Shown here: positions 16,716 to 26,516 of the stretch, in pieces
How the letters are laid out: every line of letters begins with the position of its first letter
Position numbering within the stretch: the stretch's first letter is position 1
Source of the DNA: Bordetella parapertussis
Lineage (GTDB): Bacteria; Pseudomonadota; Gammaproteobacteria; Burkholderiales; Burkholderiaceae_B
Assembly (NCBI GenBank): GCA_945897365.1
Contig: CAMDFD010000008.1
Span: 62,001 to 126,000, forward strand
DNA: 64,000 bases
Direction: 5' to 3'
Translations under genes and position numbers: made by a program
Notes under the pieces: model-generated
Told to the model about the DNA's origin: nothing
The model's input: the letters and a program-made list of their open reading frames with translations, nothing else
The model's database searches: none

Positions 16716-17876
16716 ATGTCTGAAAGTAATGTGGCAAGGTCAGCGTTTCGCTCACCCTTGATGTGGTTGATGATTGCCTTGGTGCTGGCGGGCCTTGGTT
16801 GGTGGCAGTTTGGCGATACGAAAAAAGTGGCACCAAAACGGCCCCCTGCTGGAATGAGTGCAAGTACGCCTGTTAGAGTGGCTGCGGCGCGCCTGCAGGA
16901 TCTTGATATTTACCTGCGTGGGCTCGGTACGGTGACCGCCTTAAATACCGTGACTGTGCGAAGTCGAGTGCAGGGTGAGTTGCTCGAGGTATTGTTTAAA
17001 GAGGGCGAACAGGTCAAAGAGGGCACCTTATTGGCGTTGATTGATTCACGGCCTTTCGAAGTCGCGCTCAATCAAGCTCTGGGAACGCAACAGCAAAATG
17101 TGTCGCAATATGAAAACGCTAAACGTGATTTGCAGCGATACCAGACCTTACGTAAACAAGATTCGATCGCTCCCCAGCTTCTAGATACGCAAGCAGCGCT
17201 CGTCAGAAAGTTTGAAGGTCAGATCAAAAGCGACCAGGCGACTGTTGATAACGCACGTCTTCAGTTGAGCTACACGCGTATTACAGCGCCTATCTCCGGC
17301 AAGCTTGGTTTGAGGCGTGTGGATGCAGGCAACTTAGTGAACGCGAATGATCCAGTGGGTCTCGTCGTAATAACCGAGACTCAGCCTATTACAGTTGTAT
17401 TTACACTTCCTGAAAATGATTTACCCGCGGTGCGACAGCCGATGCTCGCAGGACAAAAGCTTGAAGTCGATGCGTACGATCGCGCGGATGTCAAGCGTTT
17501 GGCGCAAGGCGTACTCATGTCCATTGATAATCAGATAGACATTACAACAGGCACGGTCAAGCTCAAAGCGGAGTTCAGAAACGCGGATGATGCTTTGTTT
17601 CCCAATCAGTTCGTCAATGTTCGCATGAAGGTTAGAACGCTTAAGGAGGCGTTGACGATTCCTGCGAGTGCGATCCAGCAGGGCAATCGAGGTGCATTTG
17701 TTTACGTCATTGAACCTGAGGGTACGGCTTCTGTGCGGGTGGTAAAGGTGGGGGACAGGACCGCGGAGTCCTTGGTGATTCTCGATGGAATCAAAGCGGG
17801 CGAGCGCGTGGTACTGGAGGGCGTAGACCGTTTGCGTGAAGGTGCAAAGGTGCGCGTGATAGAGCCAAATCGATGA
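16716..17876 (+). CDS. mdtA: RND efflux membrane-fusion protein
   Basis: This is the periplasmic adaptor linking the RND pumps to the outer-membrane channel. The 386-residue protein has an N-terminal membrane anchor (about 12-30). The lipoyl half-motif GTVTALNTVTVRSRVQGEL follows, then a coiled-coil hairpin rich in Gln, the second lipoyl half YTRITAPISGKLGLRRVDAGN, and a beta-barrel. This is the MdtA profile. The start at 16716 is preferred over the upstream 16686, which overlaps zapD. The stop overlaps mdtB by 4 bp. Confidence 0.92.
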   Translation: MSESNVARSAFRSPLMWLMIALVLAGLGWWQFGDTKKVAPKRPPAGMSASTPVRVAAARLQDLDIYLRGLGTVTALNTVTVRSRVQGELLEVLFKEGEQVKEGTLLALIDSRPFEVALNQALGTQQQNVSQYENAKRDLQRYQTLRKQDSIAPQLLDTQAALVRKFEGQIKSDQATVDNARLQLSYTRITAPISGKLGLRRVDAGNLVNANDPVGLVVITETQPITVVFTLPENDLPAVRQPMLAGQKLEVDAYDRADVKRLAQGVLMSIDNQIDITTGTVKLKAEFRNADDALFPNQFVNVRMKVRTLKEALTIPASAIQQGNRGAFVYVIEPEGTASVRVVKVGDRTAESLVILDGIKAGERVVLEGVDRLREGAKVRVIEPNR

Positions 17877-20800
17877 ATATTTCTCGGCCATTTATTCTTC
17901 GGCCTGTCGCGACAACACTTTCGATGATTGCGATGTTGTTGTGCGGGTTGATTGCCTATAAATGGTTGCCGGTTTCTTCATTACCCGAGGTGGACTACCC
18001 CACCATACAAACAACAACGTTTTATCCTGGCGCGAGCCCAGAGGTGATAGCGGCCTTGGTGACTTCGCCGTTAGAAAGACAGTTCGGACAAATGCCGGGT
18101 CTACGCCAGATGTCGTCAAGTAGTACGACAGGCGCCTCTTCTATTACCTTACAGTTTTCCTTAACGCTGCCGCTTGATGTTGCGGAACAGCAGGTGCAGG
18201 CTGCGATCAACGCCGCGTCGAATTTACTCCCTAAAGAATTACCGGCACCGCCCATCTACAACAAAGTGAACCCAGCGGACACCGCTGTCATTACGCTTGC
18301 CATTACTTCGCCGACGGTACCCTTACCTCAGGTGCGTGATCTCGTCGATACGCGTATGGCACAAAAAATATCGCAAGTCTCAGGCGTCGGTTTAGTGACG
18401 ATCGCTGGTGGACAAAGACCGGCGATGCGTATTCAGGCTAATCCGCAAGCACTCGCAGCCTACGGCTTGGCGCTTGCGGATGTGCGAACGGCCGTGGTGG
18501 CCTCTAATGTGAATCAGCCCAAAGGAACGCTTGACGGCCCGATGCGCTCAACCACGATCGATGCCAACGATCAGCTTCGAAACCCAGCAGATTATCGAGA
18601 TCTCATTGTGGCATATCGGAACGAGGCACCTTTGCGCCTCGGTGATGTCGCCGAGGTGGTGTTGGATGCAGAAGACTCGCGCCTGGCAGCATGGGCTAAC
18701 CAGCAGCCTGCGATCTTGTTGAACGTGCAACGCCAGCCTGGCGCAAACGTGATCGAAGTGGTTGACCGCATTCAGAAATTATTACCTCAGCTTAGAGCGG
18801 CTTTACCTGGCAATCTTGATGTCACGGTGATGTCGGATCGCACGCAAACAATTCGCGCCTCGGTTAAAGACGTTCAGGTTGAGATGTTGATCGCTATTGG
18901 TCTGGTTGTGCTAGTCACATTTGTATTTTTGCGAACCTTAACGGCTACGCTCATTCCTAGTGTCGTGGTGCCATTGTCGCTTATTGGTACCTTTGGCATC
19001 ATGTATCTCATGGATTTTAGTGTCAACAATCTGACCTTAATGGCGTTGACGATCGCGACAGGTTTTGTGGTGGATGATGCGATTGTCATGATTGAAAATA
19101 TCGCTCGTTATCTTGAACGTGGCGAAAAACCACTTCAGGCCGCGCTTAAAGGCGCCTCGCAAGTTGGCTTTACCTTGGTGTCCCTGACCCTGTCGCTGAT
19201 TGCGGTGTTGATTCCCTTGTTGTTTATGACCGAGGTCGTCGGACGCCTTTTTAGAGAGTTTGCGCTCACCTTGGCGGTTGCTATTTTTCTATCGCTGATT
19301 ATTTCACTCACGCTGACGCCGATGATGTGCGCCCGTTTGTTGCGTGCGGGCAATGAGCAGAAGTACGGTTGGATTGCCCGCAAAACAAATGGTTGGATTG
19401 AAGCGCTCATCCGTAGTTATGCCCGTGGTCTGAAAATAGTACTCAGGCATCAGACGCTAACTCTCTTTGTTGCTTTGGGTACCTTTGTCTTGACGGCGCT
19501 TCTCTACTTGGCCATTCCCAAAGGGTTTTTTCCTGCCCAAGATTCAGGACTGATTCAATTGGTGACGCAAGCACCTCAAAATTTATCCTTCGATGCGATG
19601 TCGCGGCGGCAGCAAGAGGCGGTAGGGCTGATTTTAAAAGATCCGACTGTCGCGAGTGTCGCTTCATTTATTGGAATTGATGGCATCAACGAAACAGTCA
19701 ATACCGGTCGAATCCAGATTGCATTGCGTCCTCACAATGAGCGTGATGAAAATGTGACCCAAGTCATTCAGCGCTTGGAAAACGAGTTGAGTCTCATGAC
19801 GGGCTTGCGGTTTTATTTTCAGCCTGTTCAAGATCTAACGGTCGAGGATCGGGTGAGTCGTACCCAATATCAATTGACGCTCGAGGCGTCTGATGCTTCA
19901 CTCTTGGCGCAGTGGGTACCTAAGCTGGTGGATCAACTGAGGGCTCAGCCTGAGTTGACTGGCGTGGTGGATGATTTACAAGAGGATGGTCTGAACACAT
20001 TCATTCAAATCGATCGTGATGCCGCGGCAAGGTTAGGGGTGTCTGCGGCCGCGATTGATGATGCCCTTTATGATGCCTTTGGTCAGCGCCAGATTTCAAC
20101 GATTTTTACGCAATCCAATCAGTATCGTGTCGTGATTGAAGTCCCCGCGCAGTTTCGACGAGATCCGTCGTCTTTAGGTTCGGTCTATGTCAAGAGCAAT
20201 ACGGGCAAACCCATTCCACTCAATACCATCGTCAAGGTCACGGAAGGTCGGACTCCGCTGGTCATTAATCGCTTGGATCAATTTCCTTCTGTCACGATCT
20301 CTTTTAATTTGAGTCCGCGGACGTCTTTGTCGAGTGCAGTCGAGACAGTGACACGCGCGACACAAGAAATCGGAATGCCCTTAGGTATACAAACTCGTTT
20401 TCAAGGTGCCGCACGCGCATTTGAAGCCTCTCTGTCCAGCACCTTGTTGTTGATTCTTGCGGCCATTATTACGATGTACATCGTACTGGGTGTGTTGTAC
20501 GAGAGTTTTATCCACCCCGTGACGATTTTATCGACCTTGCCCTCTGCTGCGATCGGTGCGCTGCTTGCCTTGTTGGTGACAGGACGCGATCTCGACATGA
20601 TCGGTATTATCGGCATTATATTGTTGATCGGCATCGTCAAGAAAAACGCGATCATGATGATTGATTTCGCTTTGGATGCCGAACGCAAGTCAGGGCTTTC
20701 GCCTAGAGAAGCGATCGAACAAGCCGCACTGTTGCGGTTTAGACCGATTTTGATGACCACGCTTGCCGCGCTGTTTGGTGCGATCCCACTGATGCTCTCG

Positions 20801-20965
20801 ACCGGAACGGGCGCAGAGCTCCGTCAGCCTCTCGGCTTGGTGATGGTGGGTGGCTTGCTCTTGAGTCAGGTATTGACCTTATTTACAACGCCCGTGATTT
20901 ACTTGTTTTTTGATCGGTTACGTCCGCACGCGAAGCGGGCCCCAGATGCATCCGTAACGCCATGA
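17873..20965 (+). CDS. mdtB: RND multidrug efflux transporter MdtB-like
   Basis: This 1030-residue proton-driven inner-membrane pump opens NISRPFILRPVATTLSMIAM, a typical RND start. It has 12 membrane segments and two large periplasmic loops. The proton-relay aspartate pair lies in TGFVVDDAIVMIENI of segment 4, and the R-F-R-P-I-L-M-T-T box near the end is intact. Because it sits before a second RND gene in the same operon, it is assigned as MdtB of the heteromeric MdtBC pump. It overlaps mdtA and mdtC by 4 bp each. Confidence 0.92.
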   Translation: MNISRPFILRPVATTLSMIAMLLCGLIAYKWLPVSSLPEVDYPTIQTTTFYPGASPEVIAALVTSPLERQFGQMPGLRQMSSSSTTGASSITLQFSLTLPLDVAEQQVQAAINAASNLLPKELPAPPIYNKVNPADTAVITLAITSPTVPLPQVRDLVDTRMAQKISQVSGVGLVTIAGGQRPAMRIQANPQALAAYGLALADVRTAVVASNVNQPKGTLDGPMRSTTIDANDQLRNPADYRDLIVAYRNEAPLRLGDVAEVVLDAEDSRLAAWANQQPAILLNVQRQPGANVIEVVDRIQKLLPQLRAALPGNLDVTVMSDRTQTIRASVKDVQVEMLIAIGLVVLVTFVFLRTLTATLIPSVVVPLSLIGTFGIMYLMDFSVNNLTLMALTIATGFVVDDAIVMIENIARYLERGEKPLQAALKGASQVGFTLVSLTLSLIAVLIPLLFMTEVVGRLFREFALTLAVAIFLSLIISLTLTPMMCARLLRAGNEQKYGWIARKTNGWIEALIRSYARGLKIVLRHQTLTLFVALGTFVLTALLYLAIPKGFFPAQDSGLIQLVTQAPQNLSFDAMSRRQQEAVGLILKDPTVASVASFIGIDGINETVNTGRIQIALRPHNERDENVTQVIQRLENELSLMTGLRFYFQPVQDLTVEDRVSRTQYQLTLEASDASLLAQWVPKLVDQLRAQPELTGVVDDLQEDGLNTFIQIDRDAAARLGVSAAAIDDALYDAFGQRQISTIFTQSNQYRVVIEVPAQFRRDPSSLGSVYVKSNTGKPIPLNTIVKVTEGRTPLVINRLDQFPSVTISFNLSPRTSLSSAVETVTRATQEIGMPLGIQTRFQGAARAFEASLSSTLLLILAAIITMYIVLGVLYESFIHPVTILSTLPSAAIGALLALLVTGRDLDMIGIIGIILLIGIVKKNAIMMIDFALDAERKSGLSPREAIEQAALLRFRPILMTTLAALFGAIPLMLSTGTGAELRQPLGLVMVGGLLLSQVLTLFTTPVIYLFFDRLRPHAKRAPDASVTP

Positions 20966-23900
20966 ATATTTCAGGCCCTTTCATCGTACGTCCGGTCGCG
21001 ACGACGCTGATCTGGCTGGGCGTGGTGTTGGCGGGTTGGCTCGCGCACGGTTTGTTGCCGATCGCACCGTTGCCGCAGATTGAGCTCCCAGTCATTTCTG
21101 TGCGAGCCAGCATGCCTGGGGCCAGTCCCGAAGTGATGGCTGCGACGGTCGCCACGCCTCTAGAGCGTTCTCTCGGCACGATCGCGGGTGTGACGGAGAT
21201 GACCTCGCGCAGTACGACAGGTCAGACGCGTATCACGCTACAGTTCGATCTGAGTCGTGATATCAACAATGCCGCCACAGATGTACAAGGTGCGATTAAT
21301 GCCGCACGCGCGATGATGCCGAGTGGTTTGCAGGGCAACCCCTCTTATCGTAAGGCGAATCCTTCGGCCGCCCCCATCATGACCTTGGCGTTGACGTCTG
21401 CGACACTGTCTCAGGGACAACTTTATGACATTGCCTCGACGACGGTTCAACAAAAGCTTTCTCAAGTGCAAGGTGTCGGCGAGGTGCAGATTGGTGGAAG
21501 CACTTTGCCCGCCGTGCGCATTGAACTCAATCCCGATGCCCTGGCGCAATATGGCGTTGCGCTGGATGCGGTCAGAGCTGCGATCGCTGCGGCAAACTCG
21601 ACAAAGCCTAAAGGGTTTTTGGAAAATGACAGTAATCGTTGGCTGATTACGGCCAACGACCAGCTCTGGAAGGCGGCGGACTACAGACCCTTGATTGTGT
21701 CTTGGCGCAATGACGCGCCCGTTCGGCTCTCCGATGTTGCCAAGGTTGAGGACTCTGTCGAGGACGTCAATAACATTGGTTATTTCAATCACCAGCAGGC
21801 GATTTTGGTCTTGGTGCGCAGCGAAGCCAAGGCAAATATTATCCGCACTGTCGATGAGATCCGCGCGGACCTTCCAATATTACGTGCCATGTTGCCCGCC
21901 GATGTGAATTTGAGTGTTGCCCAGGATCGTACGCCTAGTATTCGGGCTTCGGTCAAAGAGGCTGAACATACGTTGATCATTGCAATTGGTCTTGTGATGT
22001 TGGTGGTGTTGTTCTTTTTACGCAATTGGCGCGCTGCGTTGATCCCGACGGTTGCTGTACCGGTCTCTTTGATCGGTACTTTTGGTGTGATGTATTTGCT
22101 TGAGTATTCGCTCAATACGATGTCGTTGATGGCTTTGATCGTAGCGACGGGCTTTGTGGTCGATGACGCGATCGTGGTGATGGAAAACATCATGCGCCAT
22201 CTCGAGCGCGGTGAATCAGTCAAGCGGGCCACTTTACGTGGGACGCGGGAAGTCGGATTTACGGTGCTTTCGATGAGTATTTCGCTGATCGCTGTTTTTA
22301 TTCCGATTTTGTTAATGGGGGGATTGCCGGGACGTTTATTTCGTGAATTCGCTGTGACATTGTCGGTCGCGATTTTGATTTCTATGTTTGTTTCCCTCAC
22401 ATTGACGCCCATGATGGCCGCACGACTCTTAAAGCGAAAAGCCCCCGAGTCTGAGACGAAGGCGCGCGTCAGTTGGTTTGAGCGCGCGTTGGAGCGCAGC
22501 ATGGACGCGACCGTCAATGCCTATTCGCGATCCTTGAATTGGGCGCTGGCGCATGGTCGTTTCATGATGCTGTTATTGGCAGCAACGGTAGGATTGAATT
22601 TTTATCTTTATGGCATTGTCCCCAAAGGATTTTTTCCACTGCAGGATACCGGCATGATGCTTGGTTTCTTTTCGACCGATGATGGCACATCGTTTGAATC
22701 GATGAAGCCCAAGCTCGACCGGTTTCGCCAGGTGCTGATGAAAGATCCGGCGATTAACACCGTCACGGCATATGCAAGTGGTCGAGGTGGTAGTAATTCT
22801 AGTTTCTTAGCGGTCCAGCTCAAGCCAGTGAGCGAACGCAAGGTACCCGTGCAACAGGTGATCAACCGCCTCAGACCTCAACTTGCCAGTATTCCAGGTG
22901 CACGGCTATTTTTGATTCCTCAGCAGGACATCAGGGTAGGGGGTCGACAAACCAGTTCTCAGTATCAATACACGCTGATGGCCAATGAGCTTTCTGATTT
23001 AAAGGAATGGTTGCCGAAAGTGCAGCAGGCGATTGCAAATCTCCCTGAGCTTGTGGATGTGGATACGGATGTTGAAGATCGCGGACGACAAGTTTCCATT
23101 GTGATTGATCGCGATGCCGCACAAAGGCTAAATGTACCGATGGCGAGTATCTCGGCGGTCCTGAACAACTCTTTCAGTCAGCGTCAGATTTCTGTCATGT
23201 ATGGAGAGAGGAATCAGTATCGTGTGGTGATGGGGGTCGCGCCGCGTCACGCCCAAGGGATGGAGTCGTTAAGCGAGGTCTATGTCTTGAGTAAAAGTGG
23301 CCAGCGCGTGCCGTTATCTGCGTTTGCCAAATTTGAAACGACCAATGCGCCGCTGAGTGTCCGGCACCAAGGTTTGTTGGCTGCCGATACGATTTCCTTT
23401 GATTTAGCACCCGGCGTATCGCTCGGACAAGCGAATGCGGCGATTGATCAGGCGGTTGCTGCGACAAACTTGCCAAGCGACAGGATTCAGGCGGGTTTTC
23501 AAGGGACCGCTGCGGCCTTGCAGAGTGCCCTGGCGAATCAACCTTGGTTGATTTTGGCGGCACTCCTCACCATGTATCTGGTGCTAGGCATGCTTTACGA
23601 AAGCACCATTCATCCCCTGACAATTTTGTCGACATTGCCGTCTGCGGGCGTTGGGGCCTTGCTCGCTCTTTTATTGCTCAAAACTGAGTTCAGTCTGATC
23701 GCCCTCATCGGGGTGTTTTTGTTGATTGGTATTGTCAAGAAAAACGCCATCATGATGGTTGATTTTGCGCTGGATGCGCAAAGACGGCTTGGACTCTCGC
23801 CGCGCGAAGCGATTCATCAAGCGTGTTTGACACGTTTTCGGCCGATCTTGATGACGACGTGCGCGGCGATTTTCGGTGCCATGCCTCTTGTGTTTGCGAC

Positions 23901-24093
23901 AGGAGCAGGCGTGGAGTTGCGCCAGCCGTTGGGCATTACGATTCTTGGGGGTTTGTTGGTGAGTCAGCTGCTGACGCTCTACACTACCCCTGTTGTGTAT
24001 TTGTATTTAGATCGCTTCCGCCTGTGGCTTGCGGCGAGGTCTCCCTCGCGATCAGATACTCTTTCTTCTAGACCTGGATCGACACCTCTATGA
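20962..24093 (+). CDS. mdtC: RND multidrug efflux transporter MdtC-like
   Basis: This is the second RND pump subunit (1043 aa), similar in sequence to the preceding gene, consistent with MdtB2C heterotrimers. The segment-4 relay reads TGFVVDDAIVVMENI, and the C-terminal RFRPILMTTCAAIFGAMPL box is present. The N-terminus NISGPFIVRPVATTLIWLGV mirrors MdtB. Start and stop overlap mdtB and the outer-membrane channel gene by 4 bp, so all four proteins are probably made in one coupled transcript. Confidence 0.92.
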   Translation: MNISGPFIVRPVATTLIWLGVVLAGWLAHGLLPIAPLPQIELPVISVRASMPGASPEVMAATVATPLERSLGTIAGVTEMTSRSTTGQTRITLQFDLSRDINNAATDVQGAINAARAMMPSGLQGNPSYRKANPSAAPIMTLALTSATLSQGQLYDIASTTVQQKLSQVQGVGEVQIGGSTLPAVRIELNPDALAQYGVALDAVRAAIAAANSTKPKGFLENDSNRWLITANDQLWKAADYRPLIVSWRNDAPVRLSDVAKVEDSVEDVNNIGYFNHQQAILVLVRSEAKANIIRTVDEIRADLPILRAMLPADVNLSVAQDRTPSIRASVKEAEHTLIIAIGLVMLVVLFFLRNWRAALIPTVAVPVSLIGTFGVMYLLEYSLNTMSLMALIVATGFVVDDAIVVMENIMRHLERGESVKRATLRGTREVGFTVLSMSISLIAVFIPILLMGGLPGRLFREFAVTLSVAILISMFVSLTLTPMMAARLLKRKAPESETKARVSWFERALERSMDATVNAYSRSLNWALAHGRFMMLLLAATVGLNFYLYGIVPKGFFPLQDTGMMLGFFSTDDGTSFESMKPKLDRFRQVLMKDPAINTVTAYASGRGGSNSSFLAVQLKPVSERKVPVQQVINRLRPQLASIPGARLFLIPQQDIRVGGRQTSSQYQYTLMANELSDLKEWLPKVQQAIANLPELVDVDTDVEDRGRQVSIVIDRDAAQRLNVPMASISAVLNNSFSQRQISVMYGERNQYRVVMGVAPRHAQGMESLSEVYVLSKSGQRVPLSAFAKFETTNAPLSVRHQGLLAADTISFDLAPGVSLGQANAAIDQAVAATNLPSDRIQAGFQGTAAALQSALANQPWLILAALLTMYLVLGMLYESTIHPLTILSTLPSAGVGALLALLLLKTEFSLIALIGVFLLIGIVKKNAIMMVDFALDAQRRLGLSPREAIHQACLTRFRPILMTTCAAIFGAMPLVFATGAGVELRQPLGITILGGLLVSQLLTLYTTPVVYLYLDRFRLWLAARSPSRSDTLSSRPGSTPL

Positions 24094-25598
24094 AGTCTGG
24101 TTTGTTGCGTTCGTTTGTCATGCGTTTAAAGCAGAGGTGTCATCTGGCGGGCATGGCGAGTGTGTGCGGCCTTTCTTTGCTGCTGGCTGGCTGCATGGTA
24201 GGCCCGGATTACGTGCGTCCAACGATGGATGTCGGGACGCAGTTTAAGGAAACACCGGGATGGAAGGTCGCGCGTCCGGCTGCTAGCGAGCCTCGTGGTC
24301 CCTGGTGGTTGATGTACAAGGATCCTGTACTCAGTGACTTGATCTCGGAATTGAATATTTCCAATCAGAATATTGCGTTAGCCGAGGCGAGATTCAGGCA
24401 AGCTGTGGCGGTGACGCAGGGCGCGCGCGCGCCCTTGTTGCCCTCGATTTCAGCGACGGCCAATACTACGCGCAGTGGTGGTGGCGTCTCAAGTGGCACG
24501 AGTGCCGCGATGACGGGTTATGGTTTGAACGCGCAGGCGAGTTGGCAGCTCGACATTTGGGGCAGCATTCGCCGCAATATCGAAGCGACAGATGCGACCG
24601 AACTCGCATTGGCCGCAGATGTATCGGGCGCTCGGCTCACGGCACAAACCGCGATGACGCTGGCGTACTTGCAGGTACGCGTGCTAGACGAGCAGCAGCG
24701 TTTGTTGGCGGCAACGGTCACGGCCTATGAGCGTGCACTCAAATTGACACAGAACCGCTACAACGCAGGGATCTCTGGGCAGGGTGATGTCGCGGTCGCG
24801 AGCACTCAGCTTGCGAGTACACGTGCGCAACTCATCGATTTAGAGCAACAGCGGGCCGTCTTTGAGAATGCAGTGGCAGTTTTGCTTGGACGGCCTCCCT
24901 CTACGTTTTCGATCAAAGCTGAAAAAGTACCTCTCATTCCTCCCGCTGTGCCCGTGGGTTTACCTTCAGAGTTATTGGAGCGTCGTCCGGACATCGCCGC
25001 TTCTGAACGGCGGACTGCTGCTGCGAACGCGCAGATTGGCGTGGCGACGGCAGCTTGGTTTCCGAGTCTCACGCTCAATGCCAGTGGAGGGTTTCGCAGT
25101 AACGATCTCACGCAATGGTTTAGTGCGCCCGGTCAGATTTGGGCCCTGGGTCCACAGCTCGCCGCCTTGATTTTTGATGGAGGCGCGCGTCAAGCGCAAA
25201 TTAATCAGGCGCGTGCCCAATTCGATGCTCAGGCGGCGACTTATCGTCAGACGGTCTTGACGGCCTTGCAAGAAGTAGAAAATGCGATGGTGCAAATGCG
25301 TGTCTTCGAGCAAGAAGAAGTCGTGCAAAAGCAGGCGGTTCAGTCTGCTCAGCAATCATTAAGACTGGCGCGCAATCAGTACGATCAGGGTTTGATTGAT
25401 TATTTGAGTGTTGCTGTGCTTGAAACCACCGCACTCAATAATGAACGCACCTATATCACTCTGGTGGGCAATCGTTTTGCCGCGAGTGTGAGACTCGTTG
25501 CTGCTTTGGGTGGAGGTTGGTCCGCAGAAGACCTCAAGAGCCTCGATGACTCAGGCAATCCATCCGCGAATCCCAGCAAATCCGTGCCCACCAACTGA
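24090..25598 (+). CDS. Outer-membrane efflux lipoprotein (NodT/OprM family)
   Basis: This is the TolC-like exit duct of the MdtABC pump. The 502-residue precursor has a lipoprotein signal (LLLAGC, lipid Cys35) followed by MVGPDYVRP, the hallmark of OprM/NodT channels. Two structural repeats of helices and strands follow, with ELLERRPDIAASERR between them. The C-terminal ~20 residues (Asn/Ser/Pro-rich) run over the convergent Nudix gene: the last 48 bp are shared tail to tail. An internal ATG at 24120 would still leave a usable signal peptide, but 24090 overlaps the mdtC stop. Confidence 0.92.
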   Translation: MKSGLLRSFVMRLKQRCHLAGMASVCGLSLLLAGCMVGPDYVRPTMDVGTQFKETPGWKVARPAASEPRGPWWLMYKDPVLSDLISELNISNQNIALAEARFRQAVAVTQGARAPLLPSISATANTTRSGGGVSSGTSAAMTGYGLNAQASWQLDIWGSIRRNIEATDATELALAADVSGARLTAQTAMTLAYLQVRVLDEQQRLLAATVTAYERALKLTQNRYNAGISGQGDVAVASTQLASTRAQLIDLEQQRAVFENAVAVLLGRPPSTFSIKAEKVPLIPPAVPVGLPSELLERRPDIAASERRTAAANAQIGVATAAWFPSLTLNASGGFRSNDLTQWFSAPGQIWALGPQLAALIFDGGARQAQINQARAQFDAQAATYRQTVLTALQEVENAMVQMRVFEQEEVVQKQAVQSAQQSLRLARNQYDQGLIDYLSVAVLETTALNNERTYITLVGNRFAASVRLVAALGGGWSAEDLKSLDDSGNPSANPSKSVPTN

Positions 25599-26516
25599 TT
25601 GGGCGTGCGCAAGCGTGGCGGCGGACTGGCCACCTAAAGCAAAAACGGGCAAACCTGCCTGAGCATTGAGTTGGGCGAAGCTGTCCCAGCCGATGCCGGG
25701 ATGTTCTGGGTGCGAGGCGGTCGGTAGAACTGGCCCTAACACGGCAAAATCAGCGTCGAGAGTGCGTGCGTGCTCGAGCTCGGCGAGGTTGTGCGTGGAG
25801 ACGCCCACACGCTTGCCCTTGTCCAATATCGGCCGGTTTGTCAGGTTTGCGGCATCTTGGGAGCGTAGATGAACACCATCGGCTTCATGCCACCAGGCCT
25901 CGGGGTGAACGCTGTTGATTAAGACACGAGCGCCAACAGCATGGCAGCGGGCAAGCACGGTTTTCAGAGCTTGATGCAGATCCTGTTGTGCGGGACCGCC
26001 CGGCCAGCCAGGCTCGCGCCATTGAAACAGCTTGATGCCTGCTGCGAGTCCTTGGTCTAGCTTGTTTAAAAACTGGGGAAGCTGCTCGGGAGAGCCGGCC
26101 GAGGAAATCGCATAAATATTCGGGAGTTGTAGCCAGCGCAGGGGAGGGTAGGTCGCGGGTAAAAGTTGGGGGACGTCATGAGCAGTGTCGATGGGTACCC
26201 AGCGCAGTAATTGTCCCTCCAAACCTTGCGGCTCGCCTGACCACTCGGTGACGCGACAAAAGGCGAGCCGAACGGTGGTGGTGGGGTACTTGTGCACGTA
26301 GGTCACCCAGGGGGTAGTCTGGGTGACGGTGATGCCGATTTCTTCTTTTAATTCGCGTGTCAGAGCTTGTTGAACGGATTCACCCGCTTCGAGCTTGCCC
26401 CCGGGAAGCTCCCACCAGCCTGGCCAAGGTTTATCGGCTGGGCGGTTGCCTAAAAGCACCGTGCCATCGGGTCGCAGTAAAACGCCTACTGCGACGTCAA
26501 TGATTTTCTCAGGCAT
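25551..26516 (-). CDS. Nudix hydrolase fused to a ThiE-like domain
   Basis: This is a two-domain protein of 321 residues. Residues 1-130 form a MutT-type Nudix domain with a perfect box: Gly40, Glu46, then REx2EE at 54-59 and Gly61. It likely hydrolyses oxidised or other nucleoside triphosphates. Residues ~150-321 resemble thiamine-phosphate synthase, but the Mg-binding INDD is INS, and the TxTK lysine segment is replaced by GPVLPTASHPEHPG. Thiamine synthesis by this domain is therefore doubtful. A separate intact thiE lies at 43673. Such fusions are known in beta- and gammaproteobacteria. It overlaps the DUF815 gene by 8 bp. Confidence 0.88.
   Translation of the reverse strand: MPEKIIDVAVGVLLRPDGTVLLGNRPADKPWPGWWELPGGKLEAGESVQQALTRELKEEIGITVTQTTPWVTYVHKYPTTTVRLAFCRVTEWSGEPQGLEGQLLRWVPIDTAHDVPQLLPATYPPLRWLQLPNIYAISSAGSPEQLPQFLNKLDQGLAAGIKLFQWREPGWPGGPAQQDLHQALKTVLARCHAVGARVLINSVHPEAWWHEADGVHLRSQDAANLTNRPILDKGKRVGVSTHNLAELEHARTLDADFAVLGPVLPTASHPEHPGIGWDSFAQLNAQAGLPVFALGGQSAATLAHAQSVGGHGFAGIRGWIA

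Noticed and set aside
17873..24093. Duplication of one RND gene as a novel rearrangement
   Set aside because: Two tandem RND genes are the known mdtB-mdtC arrangement.
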